Positions 8,661 through 18,212 of a DNA stretch of 64,000 nt are shown here, one piece after another. Both the position numbers and the translations under genes were made by a program. The stretch comes from Saprospiraceae bacterium. GTDB taxonomy: Bacteria; Bacteroidota; Bacteroidia; Chitinophagales; Saprospiraceae. A model generated the notes under the pieces. It was given only the letters and a program-made list of their open reading frames with translations. It searched no databases and was not told the origin of the DNA. Every line of letters begins with the position of its first letter. Within the stretch, counting starts at the first letter, position 1. Where the stretch lies: positions 1,364,001 to 1,428,000 of the forward strand of contig JADJTQ010000001.1 of assembly GCA_016711125.1 (NCBI GenBank), given 5' to 3'.

Positions 8661-9134
8661 TTAAAAAATGTATCTAACAGCCAGGCCACCAGCAGTGCCA
8701 GCTCCAAAACTGCTACCAAATCCTACCAAAGCTATCCCAGGTACCCAATCAAGAGACACATTGAGTGGTATATCATCAAAGGCATAGTCAAGGCCTATAT
8801 TGCACGCAATACCGATTCTGGTAGAGTAGGGCGAAAAGACGCCGCTGAAAAGACCAACAAATCCACCACGACCAAAATACCATTGCAAACCTGGTGCTAC
8901 ATCATCGAGTGGTTTATGCACTTGAAAAAGGCCGGTGATCTGTGAATAGTGACTATAGAGCCCCCCGAATTGTACTATGCCTTCAACTGCTTTCGAATCA
9001 TCAAAAAAATGCTTGATGGTACCACCGAAACCCCATCCTAAACGAACCCCTACTGCATTGTCGTAGTTTTGAGCCTGAGTTTTCGAGGTGAAGAGAAAAG
9101 CTCCAAAAACTAGAATCATTAAGATCTGTTTCAT
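8661..9134 (-). CDS. Small secreted outer-membrane beta-barrel protein (paralogue)
   Basis: A 157-residue protein with a Sec signal peptide (residues 1-21, ending KTQAQ) and a predicted eight-strand barrel. It shares APGLQWYFG and IPLNVSLDWVPG with its downstream neighbour 28 bases away, so the pair arose by tandem duplication. It ends RYIF, a C-terminal aromatic typical of BAM-inserted proteins. No specific function recognised. Confidence 0.72.
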   Translation of the reverse strand: MKQILMILVFGAFLFTSKTQAQNYDNAVGVRLGWGFGGTIKHFFDDSKAVEGIVQFGGLYSHYSQITGLFQVHKPLDDVAPGLQWYFGRGGFVGLFSGVFSPYSTRIGIACNIGLDYAFDDIPLNVSLDWVPGIALVGFGSSFGAGTAGGLAVRYIF

Positions 9135-9278
9135 AATTTTTTAATTTTAATTTTCGCTCTAAGTTAAGAATATCGGGATTTTACCGTCCTCAAATAAGGC
9201 AGTTTAACTAGAAAAAAATGGATAATCAACTTCTGTGGATTATAGTTTTTGCTAGATTTGATTCATCGCCGGGGTTCA

Positions 9279-9671
9279 CTATTTTCTCAACGATTGGATG
9301 ACTAGTGTAACCCAACCAATAACAAAGAGTAGACCTCCAATAGGGGTAATTGGACCCAAGACCGCTTTTGAAATTCCTGTCATAGATGAAGTAGCCAGGA
9401 GATAGATTGAACCGGAGAATAATAGGGTTCCCAACCCGAAAAAGACGACTGCCCACCTGAGTTTTTGTTCATCCATCTTTGTGCTAAGTGTACTTATGAT
9501 CAGGATGGCCATTCCGTGAATAAACTGATATAGCACACCTGTCTTATAAGACTCAAGTTGGAGCTCCGAGATTTGGTCTTTTAGCGCATGCGCTCCAAAA
9601 GCTCCAAAGATCACCGCCAGCCCCATAATTAAACTTCCAATAAATAATGTATTTCTTGTGAATCTTGACAT
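9279..9671 (-). CDS. DUF423 family membrane protein
   Basis: A 130-residue integral membrane protein of the DUF423 (YwdK/YgdD) family, recognisable by GAFGAHALK near residue 23, YQFIHGMAIL, and the closing TPIGGLLFVIGW. Four hydrophobic helices. It stands alone between the barrel pair and the symporter. The biochemical role of the family is not established. Confidence 0.9.
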   Translation of the reverse strand: MSRFTRNTLFIGSLIMGLAVIFGAFGAHALKDQISELQLESYKTGVLYQFIHGMAILIISTLSTKMDEQKLRWAVVFFGLGTLLFSGSIYLLATSSMTGISKAVLGPITPIGGLLFVIGWVTLVIQSLRK

Positions 9672-9770
9672 CTGTTTCGATTTTAAAAGTCATCTCAAGT
9701 TAGTACTAATTCCTTTCCGTGCTGGCCAGATCTCTTCTTAAATCTTTTGGTAGACTATATGTCATTGGAA

Positions 9771-11465
9771 CTATGCCTGACTTTTTGCTGGAAGCATGAA
9801 TTGAAAGACGGTACCAAAAAATATGACGCCAAGACAACCAAGAGGATTCAACCAGAGAAATCCAATGTCAACGTTCCAATATGTCAGCATTACCATAATC
9901 TCAGCACAAACGGCGGCCCAGAAGACAGCCTGTGCTTTAATTTGCTTAATATAAAAAGCCACCAAAAAGATACCTAGTATTGTCCCATAAAATATCGAAC
10001 CCACGATATTGACAAACTGGATTAGGTTTTCGAATAAAGTACCAAAACAAGCAAACCCAATAGCAAACATGCCCCACATCAGGGTAAACAATTTTGAGCT
10101 GTGTAAATAGTGAGTTTCAGATGCCTCTTTTTTGATGGATCGCTGGTAAATATCAATTGTGGTTGTTGAAGCCAAAGCATTTAATTCGGAGGCAGTTGAT
10201 GACATCGCAGCCGAAAATATTACCGCAAGCAAAAGACCAATCAGGCCTTTCGGCAAATGATTTAAAATGAAGGTAATAAAGACATAGTCACGGTCATTGG
10301 TTTCTGCATTTGGATTCGATTTTAGAATGACTTCTTTGGCCTTTTCTCTGACCACCTTTTGCGCAGATTCATTACTGACAATTTGGGTTTTAATTGCTGA
10401 AATCTGGGTCGCATTATTTTGATCAAGTGCTCCAAGATAATTGAGATTCAGTGTATTTCGTTGTCGTTCGAGATCCCTTTTTTCGTTTTCCAGAGAAGTA
10501 ATTTCGCCGGCTAATGGAGATTCCATAACCTTGTCATATTCTGCCGAATTAAAGAATATCGGAGCTTCATGAAATTGATAAAAGGTAAAAACCATAATCC
10601 CAATCAGGAGAATAAAAAATTGCATCGGCACTTTCATCAACCCATTGAAAATCAATCCAAGCCGGCTTTCATTAATGGATTTTCCGGATAGGTACCGCTG
10701 TACCTGACTTTGATCGGTGCCAAAATAAGATAACATCAAAAATAGACCACCGGTGATTCCAGACCAAAATGTATAACGGTTGTCCCAGTCAAATGAAAAA
10801 TCAACCGTTTTTAACTTCCCGGTTGCGCCTGCCACTTTGAGTGAGTCTGTAAAAGATACTCCAGCTGGCAGGTAGGAAATCAGAAGAAAAAATGCAATAA
10901 ACATTCCGACAAAAATAACCAGCATCTGATATTTGTGGGTGACATTAACAGCCCGGGTTCCGCCCGAGACCGTATAGGTAATGACCAGCAGGCCAATGAT
11001 CAGATTAGTCAGGTTGAGGTTCCATCCTAAGATCGTGCTTAAGATGATGGCAGGTGCATAGATAGTGATTCCAGCGCCAAGGCCCCGTTGTACAAGAAAT
11101 AAAAAGGCCGCGAGCGACCGGGTTTTTAAGTCAAATCTACCTTCCAAAAATTCATAGGCAGTATAAACTTTTAATTTATAATAGATAGGTATAAAGGTGA
11201 CACATAAAATCACCATGGCGATGGGCAGGCCGAAATAAAACTGAACAAACCCCATCCCATCAGCGTAGCCCTGACCAGGAGTGGAGAGAAAGGTAATAGC
11301 GCTGGCCTGAGTTGCCATAACTGAAAGTCCAATGGTCCACCACTGTGCCTCTTGATTGCCCCTCAGGTATTGATTGATATTTTTACTCCCGGTGGTTTTC
11401 CAGATACCATAGGCTACAATGAGCAACAGAGTACCACAGAGGATGATCCAATCGAGTATACTCAT
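9771..11465 (-). CDS. Sodium:solute symporter (SSS family)
   Basis: A 564-residue transporter of the SSS family with about 13 membrane segments. Typical elements: the substrate/Na+ region LSVMATQASAITFLSTPGQGYADG (near residues 48-71, given here in its key part ITFLSTPGQGYADG), LVQRGLGAGITIYAPA, TVSGGTRAVNVTHKYQ, and FSAAMSSTASELNALAS. A hydrophilic insertion of about 75 residues (around 320-395) is predicted to be coiled coil. It lies downstream of a small membrane protein and a PIG-L deacetylase gene on the same strand, so the substrate may be a sugar or amino-sugar conjugate; that is inference. Confidence 0.92.
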   Translation of the reverse strand: MSILDWIILCGTLLLIVAYGIWKTTGSKNINQYLRGNQEAQWWTIGLSVMATQASAITFLSTPGQGYADGMGFVQFYFGLPIAMVILCVTFIPIYYKLKVYTAYEFLEGRFDLKTRSLAAFLFLVQRGLGAGITIYAPAIILSTILGWNLNLTNLIIGLLVITYTVSGGTRAVNVTHKYQMLVIFVGMFIAFFLLISYLPAGVSFTDSLKVAGATGKLKTVDFSFDWDNRYTFWSGITGGLFLMLSYFGTDQSQVQRYLSGKSINESRLGLIFNGLMKVPMQFFILLIGIMVFTFYQFHEAPIFFNSAEYDKVMESPLAGEITSLENEKRDLERQRNTLNLNYLGALDQNNATQISAIKTQIVSNESAQKVVREKAKEVILKSNPNAETNDRDYVFITFILNHLPKGLIGLLLAVIFSAAMSSTASELNALASTTTIDIYQRSIKKEASETHYLHSSKLFTLMWGMFAIGFACFGTLFENLIQFVNIVGSIFYGTILGIFLVAFYIKQIKAQAVFWAAVCAEIMVMLTYWNVDIGFLWLNPLGCLGVIFFGTVFQFMLPAKSQA

Positions 11466-11475
11466 CGGTCGGCTT

Positions 11476-11592
11476 TTAACTGAAGTATTTGGTAAAAAGT
11501 ATAAAGAGTAGAATCACAAGGCCATTGATTAGTATTAGACCAAGGTAGATTTGCTTCCAACTCAGGCCAAAAGGCAGTCTCTCGTTGTCCAT
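11476..11592 (-). CDS. Tiny single-helix membrane protein in the symporter operon
   Basis: A 38-residue ORF from ATG at 11592 to TAA at 11476. It has a charged N-terminus (MDNERLPFG), a hydrophobic helix of about 20 residues (residues 15-34), and a KYFS end. It starts 5 bases after the PIG-L stop and ends 10 bases before the symporter start, so it fills the gap between two co-directional genes exactly. The spacing, composition and position suggest a real small subunit or regulator of the symporter; no homologue is claimed. Confidence 0.6.
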   Translation of the reverse strand: MDNERLPFGLSWKQIYLGLILINGLVILLFILFTKYFS

Positions 11593-11597
11593 AAGGT

Positions 11598-14117
11598 CTA
11601 AGGTTCAGCGCGTTTACCTAAAGATAGTAAGTTGACAAAAAGCCTGTAGGCTCCAGGCACGCCGGCTGGTAGCTCTCTAAACCAGCTCAAACCTGTGTAA
11701 ACATACCATCCTTTACCATAGGGAGCAATTAAAAGACTCCCATCCAGTGGAGCCTCTCCCGGATCATTACATGATAAGATAGCCGTGAAATGCTCATCCC
11801 ATGAGTCAGGAAAATATAAGCCTCGCTCTTGCACCCAGCCTTCAAAGTCATGCTTGGTGATCGGATTAGGTCCCTTTATAACCGGATGTTCGGGTGCAAG
11901 GATCCGGACTTCAGCATTTTCATCGGTAACCCGGTCACGAGAAATGTTTAAAGGATAGGGTGAAAACATTTTGCTATCCAGGTTTTGACGAAAGCGGGTA
12001 TTGTACTGCACAATGAGATTACCACCCTGCTCTACGTAATCAAAAAGATTTTGACTATAGAATTTCAATCGATCATTGGTGTTATAAGCCCTGATGCCGA
12101 TCACGATGGCATCATAGTCAGAAAGTGCTCCAGTAAGGTCTCCCTCACTAAGCAGGGTAACTTGATAGCCAATTTGCTGTAGAAACTCAGGAAGTTTATC
12201 ACCCGCACCCATCACATAGCCGATCTTTTCATCCGCTCTCACAAGATCAATTTTTACTGCTTTAACTGAAGCATCTTTTAAAACGGTCTGCATCGGAATG
12301 TGGTCATAATCAACTACTTGAGCACTATACCCAAAAGCCTGATCAGGATTTTTTTTATCGATAAAATGTGCAGCAATATGTTGAATCCCGGACTCGGAAG
12401 GTGGTATCACCGTAAAGCTAACAAGTTGTTCCTGACCTTGCTCAGCAAGCGCTACATCAATCCCTTCCGGGCTAACTTCCCAGCCAGTAGGGGCTTGAAG
12501 TTTGATCCTTCCGTCTATTTGATTGGCCCCGGCTTTTACTGTGATATTGACCGTTTTTGGAGCCTGGGCTCCAAAAACAAGGGTTTCATCCGTAAAATTC
12601 AAAAACACCGGTGGGTTAATCTCAAAGGGTCGGTAAACTTCCCCATCTACGGGATCTGTTCGTTTATAGATGAGCGGAGTTTCATAAGTAAATAGCTTTC
12701 CATGAATCCTGACCGTATATCCAAGTTGACAGGGTCTTTCAGCCTCCGGCAAACCCCGTAAGGTCTGATTTTCAACAGAGTACATACCTACTGTCCCTTC
12801 TTTCCTTAACCAATAAGCCGATGAAAAAGGCGCATCAACTGGCACCGCATATGGCCATTCGAAGTTTATTTTTTGATTAAAATTTAAAGTTGTGTCAACT
12901 TCTGAGATGGGTCCTCCTGGTCGCATCTGGTAATTTATAAGTTGAATATCGGCAGATGAACGATTGACAGCCTCCAAAGTGACATTTACTTGTTGACCTG
13001 GAGCCGCACTATAATTACTAGCTACTGCCTCGACAAAAAGACCACCACACCACTCAATGATTTGGCTGATCTCTTTCTTTTTCATTGGTATCCAGAAACC
13101 ATCGTCCTTCAGGGTCTCCAAGGCATCATATACTTCGATAAGGGTGGGTATCGAGGCCGCTGGGTTTCCGACCTGGTAGTTTTTTTCAATTTTTAAAAGC
13201 ATCACACCAATCTTTTCTCCTCCTTCCACTCGAGACCAAGTGGTATTGATGCCTTTGAAGGGATCGTCTTCTGTGGTAACCGGGTCACCCTGGATGAATT
13301 CGATGTACTCAAGTTCTGAACCCCGATTACCCGATGAACCAAAACCCTGACTTTTATGAAAGCTCCTGCTTTCGGCGGCGATTTCCCCATTCGACTTTCC
13401 TTTACTTGCATAGAAGGAGCCGACGTCAACCGATAGCATATTTGATTTATCTGCCTTTTCGAAGGCTTCTTGGCTACCAAAGAAAAACCAACTTGTGTTA
13501 AAAAACTGCCGTACAGGTTGCCATGTTTTGACGTACTTCAGTTGCTCAGGATAGACCGATGGATCGGCAACTTTTGAAAAAGCCTCAAACGCCAGTATGG
13601 CTGAACCCGTATGATGACCATGGGTAGTGCCCGGCGATCGATGGTCAAAACGATTGACAATTATGTCTGGCCGTGTTTTTCGCATCGCCCAAATCACATC
13701 CGAGAAAACCGCATCCTTGTTCCAGATGTCGAAGGTTTCATCAGGATGTTTGGAGTAGCCAAAATCATTGGCACGGGTAAACAACTGATTTCCTCCATCC
13801 GTAGACCGCGCTTTGAGTAGTTCTTGAGTACGGATAAGTCCCAATAACTCTCCGATCTCACTGCCAATCAAATTCTGACCACCATCTCCCCGGGTGAGTG
13901 ACAAGTATGTCGTGTGATAGTGCCGTGCATTTGCGAAGTAGGAAATCATCTTCGTGTTCTCGTCATCCGGGTGAGCGGCAACATAGAGTACAGAGCCCAG
14001 CACCTGCGACTTTTGAATAGCATCAAAAATATCGGCCGAAGTTGGTTTGTACGGCTGTTGTCCATAAACTAACAAAGTGAAACAGGATAACACCAAAACC
14101 TGAAGAGACCGTCTCAT
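11598..14117 (-). CDS. PIG-L family deacetylase, large secreted form
   Basis: An 839-residue protein. A Sec signal peptide (residues 1-19, ending VYGQ) is followed by a LmbE/PIG-L zinc deacetylase domain (about 40-290) with the AHPDDE motif near residue 47 and the later zinc-ligand region HGHHTGSA. The remaining 550 residues hold an immunoglobulin-like region and a C-terminal segment resembling a glutamine-amidotransferase/ThuA-like fold (SDYDAIVIGIRAYN, GGNLIVQYN). The family deacetylates N-acetyl sugars. It heads an operon with the tiny membrane protein and the SSS symporter, which suggests periplasmic processing of an amino-sugar conjugate followed by uptake. Confidence 0.9.
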   Translation of the reverse strand: MRRSLQVLVLSCFTLLVYGQQPYKPTSADIFDAIQKSQVLGSVLYVAAHPDDENTKMISYFANARHYHTTYLSLTRGDGGQNLIGSEIGELLGLIRTQELLKARSTDGGNQLFTRANDFGYSKHPDETFDIWNKDAVFSDVIWAMRKTRPDIIVNRFDHRSPGTTHGHHTGSAILAFEAFSKVADPSVYPEQLKYVKTWQPVRQFFNTSWFFFGSQEAFEKADKSNMLSVDVGSFYASKGKSNGEIAAESRSFHKSQGFGSSGNRGSELEYIEFIQGDPVTTEDDPFKGINTTWSRVEGGEKIGVMLLKIEKNYQVGNPAASIPTLIEVYDALETLKDDGFWIPMKKKEISQIIEWCGGLFVEAVASNYSAAPGQQVNVTLEAVNRSSADIQLINYQMRPGGPISEVDTTLNFNQKINFEWPYAVPVDAPFSSAYWLRKEGTVGMYSVENQTLRGLPEAERPCQLGYTVRIHGKLFTYETPLIYKRTDPVDGEVYRPFEINPPVFLNFTDETLVFGAQAPKTVNITVKAGANQIDGRIKLQAPTGWEVSPEGIDVALAEQGQEQLVSFTVIPPSESGIQHIAAHFIDKKNPDQAFGYSAQVVDYDHIPMQTVLKDASVKAVKIDLVRADEKIGYVMGAGDKLPEFLQQIGYQVTLLSEGDLTGALSDYDAIVIGIRAYNTNDRLKFYSQNLFDYVEQGGNLIVQYNTRFRQNLDSKMFSPYPLNISRDRVTDENAEVRILAPEHPVIKGPNPITKHDFEGWVQERGLYFPDSWDEHFTAILSCNDPGEAPLDGSLLIAPYGKGWYVYTGLSWFRELPAGVPGAYRLFVNLLSLGKRAEP

Positions 14118-14243
14118 ATCTGGATTATTGTTTATACGTCGAAAGGTAACAAAATTTGAGATTCTTGAAGTGTAGTTAAGGTCATACTACTGTTAGCGTT
14201 TTCGACGGAACAGTCACATAGCTGGATGAAACCAGACTTACCT

Positions 14244-14251
14244 TATCTTTG
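14244..14251 (+). promoter_or_regulatory. Candidate Bacteroidota -7 box ahead of aspartate kinase
   Basis: TATCTTTG fits the TAnnTTTG consensus of Bacteroidota sigma-A promoters and lies in the gap upstream of the aspartate kinase start. No convincing -33 TTTG is visible. The expected transcription start would fall only a few bases before 14263, which favours the ATG at 14272 or a very short leader. Confidence 0.4.
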
Positions 14252-14262
14252 CGCTTTTTCAA

Positions 14263-15528
14263 ATGGCCCTTATGGAGGTTTTTAAATTTGGTGGCGCTTC
14301 AGTCAAGGACGAAGAAGGAATTCGCAATCTGGCCAGAATTGTTCAAACGCAACGCTCAAAAGATATAGTGTTAGTAGTCTCAGCAATGGGAAAAACCACC
14401 AACGCTCTTGAGCAGGTAGCAGATGCGTTTTATCAGGGTAAAGCAGATGCTCAGGAGAAACTTCGAAATTTGAAGTCCGAACACTTGAAAGTCGCTGCCC
14501 AACTTGATCTTTCCTCCCTGATCGAACAAGGAGTGCTCAACGATTTGTTTGTTGAAGCGGAGTGGTTGATCGAAGATGAGGTGCATGATTCGTATGATTA
14601 TATTTATGATCAGATCGTGGCGATTGGTGAGCTTTTATCGACCCGTGTTGTGGAAGCTTATCTTCGTTGCATTGGTTTACCCTCCGTCTGGATTGATGCG
14701 CGTGATGTGATAAAAACCGATGACAATTATCGATCGGCAGAGCTTGATTGGGAGAAGACCTCCGAAAAGGTGGATCAGATCGTTAGGCCGGTACTCGAAG
14801 AGGGACAGATAGCAGTAATCGCCGGATTTATCGGGAGTACCCCAGAGAATAACACGATCACCCTTGGTCGTGAAGGATCTGACTATACGGCGGCTATTCT
14901 CGCCGCCATCTTAAAGGCAGAATCTCTAAGTGTCTGGAAAGATGTACCTGGTATTATGACGGCCGATCCTCACCTCTTTGATGACGCAAAATTGATGCCT
15001 GAGATTGACTACCGGGAAGCCATCGAAATGACCTATTATGGAGCGCGCGTAATCCACCCCAAAACGATCAAGCCACTTATGGATCAACAGATCCCCTTAT
15101 TGGTAAGGTCTTTTGCACAACCGGAAATTAATGGAACCGTGGTTCATACTTTTTCGCATATCAAATATCCTCCGGTCAAAGTACTCCTGAGTAATCAGAC
15201 GCTGCTTCAACTCTACACCCGTGATTTTACCTTTGTAATCGAAGATCATTTCAGTGAGGTATTTCGATTGGCGGTGGCCCATAAAATCAGGATTCACATG
15301 CTAGAAAATTTGGCGCTCAATCTATCGCTAGTTATTCAATCAGATTTGAGTCATGTTCAGCCATTTGTCGATGCACTGCAAGCGTCTTTTGATGTGGTGC
15401 GTACGGACGGGTTAGACTTATGTACGATCCGGCATTTTGAAACCGCGGTCGTCAATTCCCTGAAATTAAACCGGAAAGTTTATATTGAAGAATATAATGC
15501 TACGACTGCACAACTTGTCTTGGGGTAG
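14263..15528 (+). CDS. lysC: Aspartate kinase
   Basis: A 421-residue monofunctional aspartokinase, first step of Lys/Thr/Met biosynthesis. The kinase motif is KFGGASVKDEEGIRNL at the N-terminus, with VVSAMGKTTNAL, the catalytic loop LGREGSDYTAA near residue 207 and a WKDVPGIMTADP segment. The C-terminal ~120 residues are the regulatory ACT region. The ATG at 14272 (MEVFKFGG) is the more family-like start than 14263. The gene is single, divergent from the PIG-L operon and convergent with the lipoprotein gene. Confidence 0.93.
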   Translation: MALMEVFKFGGASVKDEEGIRNLARIVQTQRSKDIVLVVSAMGKTTNALEQVADAFYQGKADAQEKLRNLKSEHLKVAAQLDLSSLIEQGVLNDLFVEAEWLIEDEVHDSYDYIYDQIVAIGELLSTRVVEAYLRCIGLPSVWIDARDVIKTDDNYRSAELDWEKTSEKVDQIVRPVLEEGQIAVIAGFIGSTPENNTITLGREGSDYTAAILAAILKAESLSVWKDVPGIMTADPHLFDDAKLMPEIDYREAIEMTYYGARVIHPKTIKPLMDQQIPLLVRSFAQPEINGTVVHTFSHIKYPPVKVLLSNQTLLQLYTRDFTFVIEDHFSEVFRLAVAHKIRIHMLENLALNLSLVIQSDLSHVQPFVDALQASFDVVRTDGLDLCTIRHFETAVVNSLKLNRKVYIEEYNATTAQLVLG

Positions 15529-15610
15529 CTCCGGTATACTGCTATGCAATATCGGCCATGTACAAGGCGTACGAACAAAGCAATATTAAGTACGCTCATC
15601 GTATTCAGTG

Positions 15611-16176
15611 TTAGTCATAGCCTTTTGTCATTAATTCTTGTCTTTCTATGCTGTGATAGTATTTTAAAAATCTATATGTTAAACGTTCTCTTTCAAATTG
15701 TGTGTAATAAATGAAGTTTGTTGGTATTCTGATTTCTGAAGAAATATTTGGCTCGGTACAATTTTGTCTACCTGTAGCTAAACCAAATGGAAATTTCTCT
15801 ACCTTGGCAAGGCAATAAAAAGCCAGATCTCCAATTTTGAGTGTTAGTATGCCTACTGGTATATATTCTGATTTTATTACTCCTTCGTCGTTTAACCTTG
15901 CAATAAACTTTAAGATAATATTTTCACGTGACTCTCTTTTTATTTTTGAATTTTCTAAGTATTTTTTTATTTCGACTTCGGTTAAATGAAAAATTGAATC
16001 AAGTATTATTTTATCAGTTGACAATTCAGAAATTTCACCATTTACAATTTCAATTGAGCACTCTAAAGAATGTATTTGGCTCCAATTTTATAGTCCTTCT
16101 TTTTGTTTCCGCATGAAAAGTGCAATCCGATTAAAAGAAATATGATAATTTTTGACGTCTTGGTTATGACTATCAT
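15611..16176 (-). CDS. Lipoprotein of unknown function, frame interrupted
   Basis: Read from ATG at 16176, the first codons give a lipoprotein signal (hydrophobic helix ending LHFSC-GNKKK). The frame then hits a stop after GAKYIL. Adding one base to the AAA run (TTT at 16076-16078 on the plus strand) joins it to the downstream 137-residue frame, giving GAKIHSLECSIEIVNGE and a protein of 188 residues. No domain recognised. The repaired length is an exact multiple of three, which supports the reading. Without the repair only a TTG-started fragment would be called. Confidence 0.6.
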
Positions 16177-16249
16177 GGAGTTAAATTTTTTTGGAGAGGT
16201 CAGTCATTAATGCCGTCCTAAAGCTAATATGCTGGAAGACCGCAAACAG

Positions 16250-17938
16250 TTATAAGATGGATAACTGCCCTTGCAGATGTTCAACCGAACCATCTTGGTG
16301 AGCTAAGTCAATCACATATACATAAAGTCCCTGTGTAATGTTGGATTCGTTAAAATGACCGTCCCACCAATGATTTTCCTCGTGAATCGAAAAATTAGTC
16401 GCTTCGTAAATCTTACCTCCCCAGCGATCAAAAAATCTGATAAGATTTAACCATGACTTCATTTTGCGCACTGGTGTAGATGCGAAAATCGTCGTTGACC
16501 CCATCGTGATCCGGACTGAATGCATTGGGCACAAAATTTCACATCGCTCACTGCTTAGAAGAACTACGGTATCAATACGGCAGTCCGTTCCTTGGATCAC
16601 AGACAGATTGTGCATCCCTGCAGAAATGCTTTCAAATAATCCCGTCGCTTGAATCTGATCATCCAATTGATAAGTGAGATCAGGATAATTTACAACCAAA
16701 CTTACTTCAATGGAACCATTTTGGCTATCGCAACTAGCGGCAAGAGCATGGATTTTATCTATTTGAAAAGATTCATTGGGAATCAGATCTATTTTTCCCA
16801 TAGCCTGACAGCCATTGCTATCCCTAACCCAAATGCTGTAAATACCTCCAGTAACAGCTGTAAAATTTTCAGACTTTTGAAAATTAGTTCCATCAAGCGA
16901 ATAATCGAGTGTTGTGATTCCCCCAGCCAAGATCGATATACTTCCTTTCCCCTCCAAACAGATTGGTTTATTGACTTTAATCTCCTCGATGACTGGATAC
17001 TCGGTTAATTCAATTTGCATGTTTTGAGAGATAGTGCAATTATTCTCATCTCGAACATTAATAGTATAATTGCCAGGGGCCAGATCAACCATGATACTAT
17101 CTGGGATATAAGCTCCATCATTGATTGAATATTGGTGTTTTCCACTCCCTCCTGAGGCCTGAATAGAAACTTCACCATTATCCGCTGAACATTGACTGGA
17201 ATGGGTGACAAAGTTTTGAATGACTAGTGGAGTAAATTCAGTCAGATCCTGCGAGCTGGTCGCTCCGGATACATTAAATCCAATCTCACAGATTTCCGTT
17301 ACCTCCTTTGATTTTGTGTCTACTTTATACACTTTTCCCAGCGCTGAAACACCAAAAAAAGAAAGGACTTCACAATGATTAATTAGATTTTCAGCTGTAT
17401 ACAGCCCCTCCAGTGATGATGTGCCAGGAAGATCCATGATGATCTCACTTTGAGACGGGGCAATCAGATTAATGTGTACCAGCTTATTTTGGTTAGTACT
17501 CGCATAGAGATTGCCGGCATGTTGCACCATATCCTCGACGGAAATGTTACCCAGATCTCCTAGGAATCGCTCTGACTTGGTCGAAATTTCAAAAGAATAG
17601 AGAAACCCTTCCGATCCGCTGACGTACATCTGCCCATCTGAACTAAAGTAGAGTGCCTCGAAAGTCTGGAGATTGAGAAACGAGTGAATCAAAAGAGCGT
17701 CTTCCGTCTGTGGATTGATCTGATATAGATCTCCATTATTGGTGATGCCATATATTTGACCATCTGACCTTATAGCTAGATCTCGAAGGGTGTCTTTGGT
17801 CCCGACTTCAAACAGAAATTCAAAGGTACAGGTAAGAGGATCAAATTGATAGATTTGGTTTGCATAATCAGACAGGTAGATTTGTGCAACTGAAATGGTA
17901 TTGGTCAACCAGCAAAGGAATACAAAAATATTTTTCAT
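16250..17938 (-). CDS. Secreted protein with CHU_C (T9SS type B) C-terminal domain
   Basis: About 562 residues from the ATG at 17938, which gives a signal peptide ending ISVAQ; 30 residues upstream are less likely coding. The N-terminal half looks like a beta-propeller (repeats of the type GQIYGITNNGDLYQINP). The middle holds Ig-like/SprB-type repeats (SGGSGKHQYSINDG). The end is the gliding-motility-associated CHU_C domain (FDRWGGKIYEA, WDGHFNESNITQGLYVYVI), the signal for type IX secretion. As written, a stretch of about 37 residues before FDRWGG is out of frame. One extra C at GGG 16527-16529 and one fewer A at A6 16430-16435 restore PNAFSPDHDGVNDDFRIY. Confidence 0.85.
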   Translation of the reverse strand: MKNIFVFLCWLTNTISVAQIYLSDYANQIYQFDPLTCTFEFLFEVGTKDTLRDLAIRSDGQIYGITNNGDLYQINPQTEDALLIHSFLNLQTFEALYFSSDGQMYVSGSEGFLYSFEISTKSERFLGDLGNISVEDMVQHAGNLYASTNQNKLVHINLIAPSQSEIIMDLPGTSSLEGLYTAENLINHCEVLSFFGVSALGKVYKVDTKSKEVTEICEIGFNVSGATSSQDLTEFTPLVIQNFVTHSSQCSADNGEVSIQASGGSGKHQYSINDGAYIPDSIMVDLAPGNYTINVRDENNCTISQNMQIELTEYPVIEEIKVNKPICLEGKGSISILAGGITTLDYSLDGTNFQKSENFTAVTGGIYSIWVRDSNGCQAMGKIDLIPNESFQIDKIHALAASCDSQNGSIEVSLVVNYPDLTYQLDDQIQATGLFESISAGMHNLSVIQGTDCRIDTVVLLSSERCEILCPMHSVRITMGSTTIFASTPVRKMKSWLNLIRFFDRWGGKIYEATNFSIHEENHWWDGHFNESNITQGLYVYVIDLAHQDGSVEHLQGQLSIL

Positions 17939-18212
17939 TCTACGCGGAGCGGCATTGAAAATTGGCATCCAAAAATTGTGAAAAATATCTTGAGAGGATC
18001 GTAGAGTTCGATCTAAAGCGTATTGCATAGTTAACGTTGTTCTAAAGACAGTAGTATGTGGTTTGAAAACATAATCATTAATACTCTTGGGCCACGTCGA
18101 GCTATTCGCTTCGCAAACGCTTAATGCACTTGTAAGCTATTAAGATGGGAAAAAAGTATGCCAAATAAACTTCACTGTGCTTCGGCTTATAGATTAATTA
18201 CTCTTTGAGATC

